Assembly: GCA_031383555.1 (NCBI GenBank)
Contig: JANMZR010000400.1
Location: forward strand, 1-9,194
Source of the DNA: JANMZR01 sp031383555
GTDB taxonomy: Bacteria; Bacteroidota; Bacteroidia; Cytophagales; Spirosomataceae
Direction: 5' to 3'
Length of the DNA: 9,194 nucleotides
The notes below the pieces were generated by a model. That model made no database searches. It was not told where the DNA came from and was given only the letters and a program-made list of their open reading frames with translations. Shown piece by piece: positions 6,701 through 9,194 of this stretch (positions are counted from its first letter, which is position 1; each line of letters starts with the position of its first letter). Made by a program: the position numbers and the translations under genes.

Positions 6701-8049
6701 ATGCTTGTAATAATGTGGGCACCTTCGTTCAAACAATCGTGGTTAAGGATGTAACGCCGCCGAGCATTACTTGTCCTTTGGCTCCAGCGCCAATAAACGT
6801 AGAATCATGTTTGGCTAATTGTACTTCCAACTTAGTATTGGCACTACCAACGTTATCTGATAACTGTACAAGTACTGATTTAATTACAGTGAATTATACA
6901 TTGGCTGGCGCTACAATATTAGCCACACCTGCGAAAATCCCTAACACTCCAATAGTATTTAATAGTGGTACCACTACTGTAACGTATATCGCTTCAGATG
7001 CCTGTGGAAATACCAGCACTTGTACTTATAATGTAGTTGTTAACTGTATACCTTCAATTGTTATAGATGGTAAAATAGTGGAAGAGCCAAGCAATCCAAC
7101 TGTAATTACAGGTACGGATGTAACTTCGTTAGCCTATATATCATTAATTCAAGGCATTACTATTTTACAAACGATTCCTAATGTGGCTGGCGCTTATGCA
7201 TTTGCTCCTGTTTTTGAAGGTACTTATAGGGTTGTTTTCCATACCACAGCTGCTGGAAGCTTAGCTCCACAACTGCCAACTGGCTATATAGCTTTCTCGG
7301 GTGAAGGTGCTTTTGGAACAGCAGGAGATGCTACACCAAACGGAATTGCTGAAATTACAGTTTCTTGTAGTGGTTTACCAATTTATACTAATGCAAGAGT
7401 GGCAGCTGCTAATGACATTAGCTTTGGATTAATTAAAGCGCCTCTACCAGTTCGTTTAATTTCGTTCAAAGGTAAAGCTACCGTTAAAGGCAATGAATTA
7501 ACCTGGAAAACGAGTGCTGAGCTAAACTTTAGTCATTACGAAGTAGAGCGAAGTGAAGATGCCAAAGCTTTCAAGATGATTGGAAAAGTTAATGGTGCTG
7601 GAAATACAAAAGAGAAATTAAGCTATTCTTATTTGGATGAGTCAAATTCAAAATCGAACACAGGAATGGTATCAGGTGCTAACTCACCCCTCACAACTCA
7701 AAACTCCCCACTCAATTACTACCGCCTAAAAATGGTAGATAAGGATGGTAGCAAAGATTATTCAAAAGTAATTGTTATAAATAATGAAATTGAAAAATCA
7801 ATGGTGGGTAACTTTTACCCTAATCCGTCTTTTGGCAATGAAACTTCCATCAATATTAATAGCAGCAGTGCTTCAGTTTGGACCATTAGCCAATATGACT
7901 TAACTGGCAGGATAATTAATACTGAAACACGACAATTGGATAAAGGAGAAAATAAATTGAAATTTGGAATGGGAGATAACCGATCTGGTATTTCTATTTT
8001 CCGATTTGAAAATGAAGACATTGTTCAATATCGAAAGTTGAATAGATAA
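3742..8049 (+). CDS. Giant T9SS-exported surface protein with HYR-like repeats
   Basis: 1435 residues, likely secreted or cell-surface anchored, perhaps an adhesin or matrix protein; ligand unknown. Residues 1-43 look like a signal peptide with a long n-region, a hydrophobic core (L23-F35) and probable cleavage near G42-Q43. Residues 44-340 hold Ig/PKD-like domains, the last (about 253-340) with the YTWTVPTGWTINSGQG signature. Residues 341-604 are three near-identical 88-residue HYR-like units, each with four cysteines and ending CGNTSTT. HYR-like units follow at 605-684, 685-763, 764-1002 (interrupted at about 811-972) and 1003-1102. A carboxypeptidase-regulatory or SdrD-B-like stretch spans 1103-1233, a pre-CTD domain (LPVRLISFKG, ELTWKTSAELNFSHYEVERS, YYRLKMVDKDGS) about 1235-1352, and the T9SS type A sorting domain (FYPNPS to the end) about 1357-1435. 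The start is supported by its exact duplication at 9102. No catalytic domain was recognised. Confidence 0.93.
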   Translation: MKNYYQKSFSVNPIINWAYEKKLLITPLLLLCLFFNGFDSKGQCTPNTLAFQGSQPIYNSACGNTSYQNVVGSVPTGSGQTFIWEYSLNGGPFTAIAVTSKDLSKTQITNLILTPNGFLTGSYEIRRTVTDTDPGCTSSTSIFLYYSANSAQTTGGIASPATLAVCSPAVGSIVVIGNTGPVLRWESSTNGGITWTTIPNTTNTLNYNIINNISTSITTCYRALIDDICTGTVGSIDANDDYSTQSCITVSLGAPATPGAITGDAIVCPNSVKIYSILPVTNAASYTWTVPTGWTINSGQGTNEIEVTSSPICGATGNITVTASSGCATSDPSTLGVSAVDTTPPSITTPASSSTVQCDGAGNTTALNAWVANHGGAVASDVCGIVTWSNSSTTLSDLCGATGAVTVTFTATDDCGNTSTTTATFTIEDTTPPSITTPASSNTVQCDGAGNTNAFDAWVANHGGAVASDACGNVSWSNSSTTLSDLCGATGAVTVTFTATDDCGNTSTTTATFTIEDTTPPSITTPASSNIVQCDGAGNAATLNAWVANHGGAVASDVCGNVSWSNSSTTLSDLCGATGAVTVTFTATDACGNTSTTIATFTIEDTTIPVLAAAPQAISVQCIGNVPAMTNLSWTDNCSAGGSVAGVDGQYVGNACEGTITRTWNVMDDCGNPAVTRTQIITIKDTTPPVPPSISASASYQCFEIVPAPGNLTAVDNCSGSIIALGVDQINNVNACTTIITRTWTFTDNCGNTSTRSQVITVSDTQAPTITGPALVNVEADINCEYTVAPPTVTDNCSAPGTLTFVDALVTCFSTNGSGNINASGSFFPIAVASSQQANQLKKADLSFVTNQGKGRAEFVLIAPNGQGIVLVGNFCQGGFCEDLGTFSPSLYPNSSGFPIWQNSNSILTGAGNFRPIGVATAQTIADLPGITFVTKFEDFTGAATGQWRIYARKQQNVNGSIQFNVACLTFEKECAKIYTRTWSSTDACNNVGTFVQTIVVKDVTPPSITCPLAPAPINVESCLANCTSNLVLALPTLSDNCTSTDLITVNYTLAGATILATPAKIPNTPIVFNSGTTTVTYIASDACGNTSTCTYNVVVNCIPSIVIDGKIVEEPSNPTVITGTDVTSLAYISLIQGITILQTIPNVAGAYAFAPVFEGTYRVVFHTTAAGSLAPQLPTGYIAFSGEGAFGTAGDATPNGIAEITVSCSGLPIYTNARVAAANDISFGLIKAPLPVRLISFKGKATVKGNELTWKTSAELNFSHYEVERSEDAKAFKMIGKVNGAGNTKEKLSYSYLDESNSKSNTGMVSGANSPLTTQNSPLNYYRLKMVDKDGSKDYSKVIVINNEIEKSMVGNFYPNPSFGNETSININSSSASVWTISQYDLTGRIINTETRQLDKGENKLKFGMGDNRSGISIFRFENEDIVQYRKLNR
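4761..5552 (+). repeat. Three in-frame 264-bp tandem repeats
   Basis: Units start at 4761, 5025 and 5289 with GATACTACT just inside, and the pattern ends at 5552. Each encodes 88 residues, from DTTPPSITTPASS through VQCDGAGN, AWVANHGGAVASD and LSDLCGATGAVTV to TFTIE. Units 1 and 2 are almost identical at DNA level in their second halves, while unit 3 keeps the protein but changes many silent positions there (for example TTATGCGGGGCAACAGG for TTATGTGGCGCAACAGG). This points to a recent duplication or gene conversion between units 1 and 2. Short-read assemblies can miscount such repeats. Confidence 0.9.
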
Positions 8050-8143
8050 AAATGTATGTAGTGTATTTAAATAGCACCTTTTGAAATTATAGACATCTCT
8101 CCAAAATAAATAATTGATATAAAAGGCAAAAAGTGTTGCATTT

Positions 8144-8224
8144 TGTCATTTCGAGGCACGAGAAATCTACTAAATAAGGTCATAAAATGAACTTTAGTAG
8201 ATTTCTCCTATCGTCGAAATGACA
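8144..8224. repeat. Hairpin repeat (TGTCATTTCGA...AAATCTACTAAA type)
   Basis: The left arm 8144-8174 and right arm 8193-8224 are inverted complements: TGTCATTTCGA pairs with TCGAAATGACA and GAGAAATCTACTAAA with TTTAGTAGATTTCTC, with a short unpaired bulge between the stems and an 18-base loop. I recall TGTCATTTCGA with GAGAAATCT as a common intergenic REP-like element in Flavobacteria and relatives. It lies 95 bases past the stop codon of the surface-protein gene, and its long stem could stall or protect the 3' end of that transcript. It has no U-run like a classical terminator. Confidence 0.75.
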
Positions 8225-8272
8225 ATTACTATAAAAAATAAGGCTTTGTTTAATTTAATATATGTAAATGCA

Positions 8273-8453
8273 AAACCCACCCCGCCGACTACGTCAGAGC
8301 TAGCGCTCGTAAGGTTCGTACTCTCGTACTTTGCTTACCCTCCAAGGAGGGGATTTGGCCAATCCTTCCCTTGGATAAGTGAGCACAAAGTGCGAAACTT
8401 ACGAGCGAAGCTCTGGCATTCTGGCAAAGCCGAATGACGGAAGGGGTCTTTTT
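8273..8453 (+). repeat. Dispersed repeat R2, expanded copy
   Basis: Shares the R2 frame: AAACCCACCCCGCCGACT, CCTCCAAGGAGGGGAT, AATCCTTCCCTTGG, then GGCATTCTGGCA and ATGACGGAAGGGGTC with a T run. Compared with the copy at 297-410 it has an extra segment in each half (about 8295-8337 and 8376-8415), and the two segments are largely reverse complements of each other. The whole element could fold into one long interrupted hairpin ending in TCTTTTT. It is the second foldable block 3' of the surface-protein gene and may help end its transcript (inference). Frames at 8219-8437 (+) and 8399-8608 (-) overlap this repeat and are rejected as genes. Confidence 0.78.
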
Positions 8454-8695
8454 GCAGGCGTTTTTATCATATAATCACTTAAACAAAGCCAAAAATAATT
8501 AATTGGAAATTGTCTATTATGAAAGGTGTTTTTTTTACATAAAAGAATTACGAATCGCCTCAGTGAGCTTATTAGAAAATGATGAGTTTTTATAGCGGTT
8601 CCTTTCAATAAAAGTTGATTTTAACTATCAATTAAAATTGATTTTTTTTATAAATTATGATTAGGAAAATCGTAAAAAGAAGGAGATGATGGCCT
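8454..8695. other. AT-rich non-coding spacer
   Basis: No credible gene. It contains a weak palindrome with T-run at 8627-8649. An AAGGAGATGATGG stretch near 8680-8692 looks like a ribosome site with a start codon, but the frame stops after six codons. Confidence 0.35.
8627..8649 (+). terminator. Weak terminator-like palindrome with T-run
   Basis: ATCAATTAAAATTGAT (8627-8642) is a perfect palindrome followed by a run of T to 8649. The stem has almost no G-C pairs, so real terminator activity is doubtful. Confidence 0.2.
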
Positions 8696-8752
8696 ATTTA
8701 TTTTGACAAAATTACTCTTCGCTATTTTATAATGAAAAAAATAAAATATTGG
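8696..8752 (+). repeat. Inverted repeat, left arm (57 bp)
   Basis: The sequence from ATTTATTTTGACAAAATTAC to AAAATATTGG is the exact reverse complement of 9138-9194, with no mismatch over 57 bases. The match ends inside at 8752/9138. Outside it reaches the window edge, so its true length is unknown. The spacer is 385 bases and contains the duplicated leader and start codon. Confidence 0.9.
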
Positions 8753-8851
8753 TATATACTAATTAGGAGAATAAAACTATAAAAAACCTTTTAAAATAAA
8801 TATATTGCTGAGAAATGACATAAATATTTATGAAAAGTGATTGCAAGTAGT

Positions 8852-9139
8852 TGTATATCAATACATTAACCACTTAATAATTTTTTTTGGAATAATATTA
8901 TTTTTATTATACATTTACAAACGTATTTATCAGAATAATAAAATTTATAAACTGCCTATTATACCATTTCTTTTTTTAGTAAAAAGCTTGCAATTATACC
9001 TAATGTTATTTGGCTTGATTGAGAATCATTTCAAATAAAAAATAATAAGATTGAAAAATTAAATATTTACTTTTTTTTAAAACCATAAAGTTTAACTCAT
9101 CATGAAAAACTACTACCAAAAATCATTTTCTGTAAATCC
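8852..9139 (+). repeat. Leader duplication, copy B
   Basis: Diverged copy of 3426-3779, ending in the 42-base identical run 9098-9139 that covers the start codon and first codons. A frame spanning 8841-9038 is open by chance: in copy A the aligned frame meets an early TAA, so it is treated as leader and not a gene. Copy B implies that a paralogue of the surface-protein gene starts here. Confidence 0.85.
8887..8917 (+). promoter_or_regulatory. Candidate promoter of the second leader
   Basis: TTG (8887-8889), 20 bases, then TACATTTA (8910-8917), aligned with the candidate promoter at 3473-3501 in the duplicated leader. It lies inside the inverted-repeat spacer, so an inversion would flip its direction. 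Confidence 0.4.
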
Positions 9140-9194
9140 AATATTTTATTTTTTTCATTATAAAATAGCGAAGAGTAATTTTGTCAAAATAAAT
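9102..9194 (+). CDS. Partial start of a surface-protein paralogue, disrupted after codon 13
   Basis: Begins MKNYYQKSFSVNP, identical in protein and DNA to the first 13 codons of the 1435-residue gene, with the same CATC context before the ATG. After P13 the sequence is the exact reverse complement of 8696-8752 and encodes an AT-rich run (IFYFFHYKIAKS...) that does not resemble a signal-peptide core. The frame stays open for 31 codons to the window end. If the fold-back continued as the complement of the DNA left of 8696, the frame would stop 16 codons later (I read R-P-S-S through to a TAA). So this is either the intact 5' end of a gene whose body was swapped away, or an artefact joint. I would not call it a functional gene as it stands. 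Confidence 0.5.
   Translation, partial: MKNYYQKSFSVNPIFYFFHYKIAKSNFVKIN
9138..9194 (-). repeat. Inverted repeat, right arm (57 bp, runs off window)
   Basis: Exact reverse complement of 8696-8752. The junction with the leader copy is at CC (9138-9139), two bases shared by both source sequences, so the break has a 2-bp microhomology. The arm reaches the last base of the window. Confidence 0.9.

Noticed and set aside
7815..8021. Minus-strand frame of 68 codons
   Set aside because: It is antisense to the conserved T9SS sorting domain, which explains the sequence fully.
8219..8608. Frames of 72 (plus) and 69 (minus) codons
   Set aside because: Both are built largely from the expanded R2 repeat and have no family resemblance.
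8841..9038. Hydrophobic 65-codon frame starting at TTG, possible small membrane protein
   Set aside because: It is the duplicated leader; in copy A the matching frame stops early, and hydrophobicity follows from T-rich DNA.
8696..9194. Insertion sequence with terminal inverted repeats
   Set aside because: The 385-bp interior has no transposase, and its content is the leader duplication. A non-autonomous element is possible but nothing specific supports it.

Overview
The window looks like a whole contig, or the end of one, from a Bacteroidetes (Bacteroidota) genome. The evidence is an AT-rich backbone, AT-rich leaders without Shine-Dalgarno sequences, promoter-like TAnnTTTG boxes, a giant secreted protein with HYR-like repeats and a type IX secretion (T9SS) C-terminal sorting domain, and intergenic repeats of kinds I associate with this phylum. 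No rRNA, tRNA, CRISPR array or transposase gene was found. The left edge lies inside a dispersed repeat and the right edge inside an inverted repeat, both typical places for an assembly to break.

Layout. (1) Positions 1-812 hold a mosaic of three dispersed non-coding repeat families, called R1, R2 and R3 here, with no credible gene. (2) Positions 944-1642, minus strand, hold a small toxin-antitoxin-like operon: a 67-residue antitoxin candidate overlapping a PIN-domain protein by four bases. The PIN gene carries a one-base deletion that removes its last catalytic motif. (3) Positions 1643-1992 are non-coding, with a GC-rich inverted-repeat patch and a fourth R1 copy. (4) Positions 1993-2742, minus strand, encode a complete PHP-family tyrosine phosphatase of the YwqE/CpsB type. 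(5) Positions 2743-3741 are an AT-rich divergent intergenic region with repeat fragments and the leader of the next gene. (6) Positions 3742-8049 encode a 1435-residue modular cell-surface or secreted protein: signal peptide, Ig/PKD-like N-terminus, three near-identical 88-residue repeats, further HYR-like units (one split by a possible P-domain-like insert), a pre-CTD domain and a T9SS sorting domain. (7) Positions 8050-8695 hold a hairpin repeat and an expanded R2 copy. (8) Positions 8696-9194 hold a diverged second copy of the big gene's promoter, leader and first 13 codons, enclosed by a perfect inverted repeat of at least 57 bp.

The genes do not form one pathway. The most interesting region is the right end. 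The leader and start of the surface-protein gene are duplicated, and the duplicate lies between inverted arms whose right arm replaces the expected coding sequence after codon 13. This could be an invertible promoter switch for a family of secreted proteins. It could equally be a fold-back chimera made during amplification or assembly, and the sequence alone cannot separate the two.
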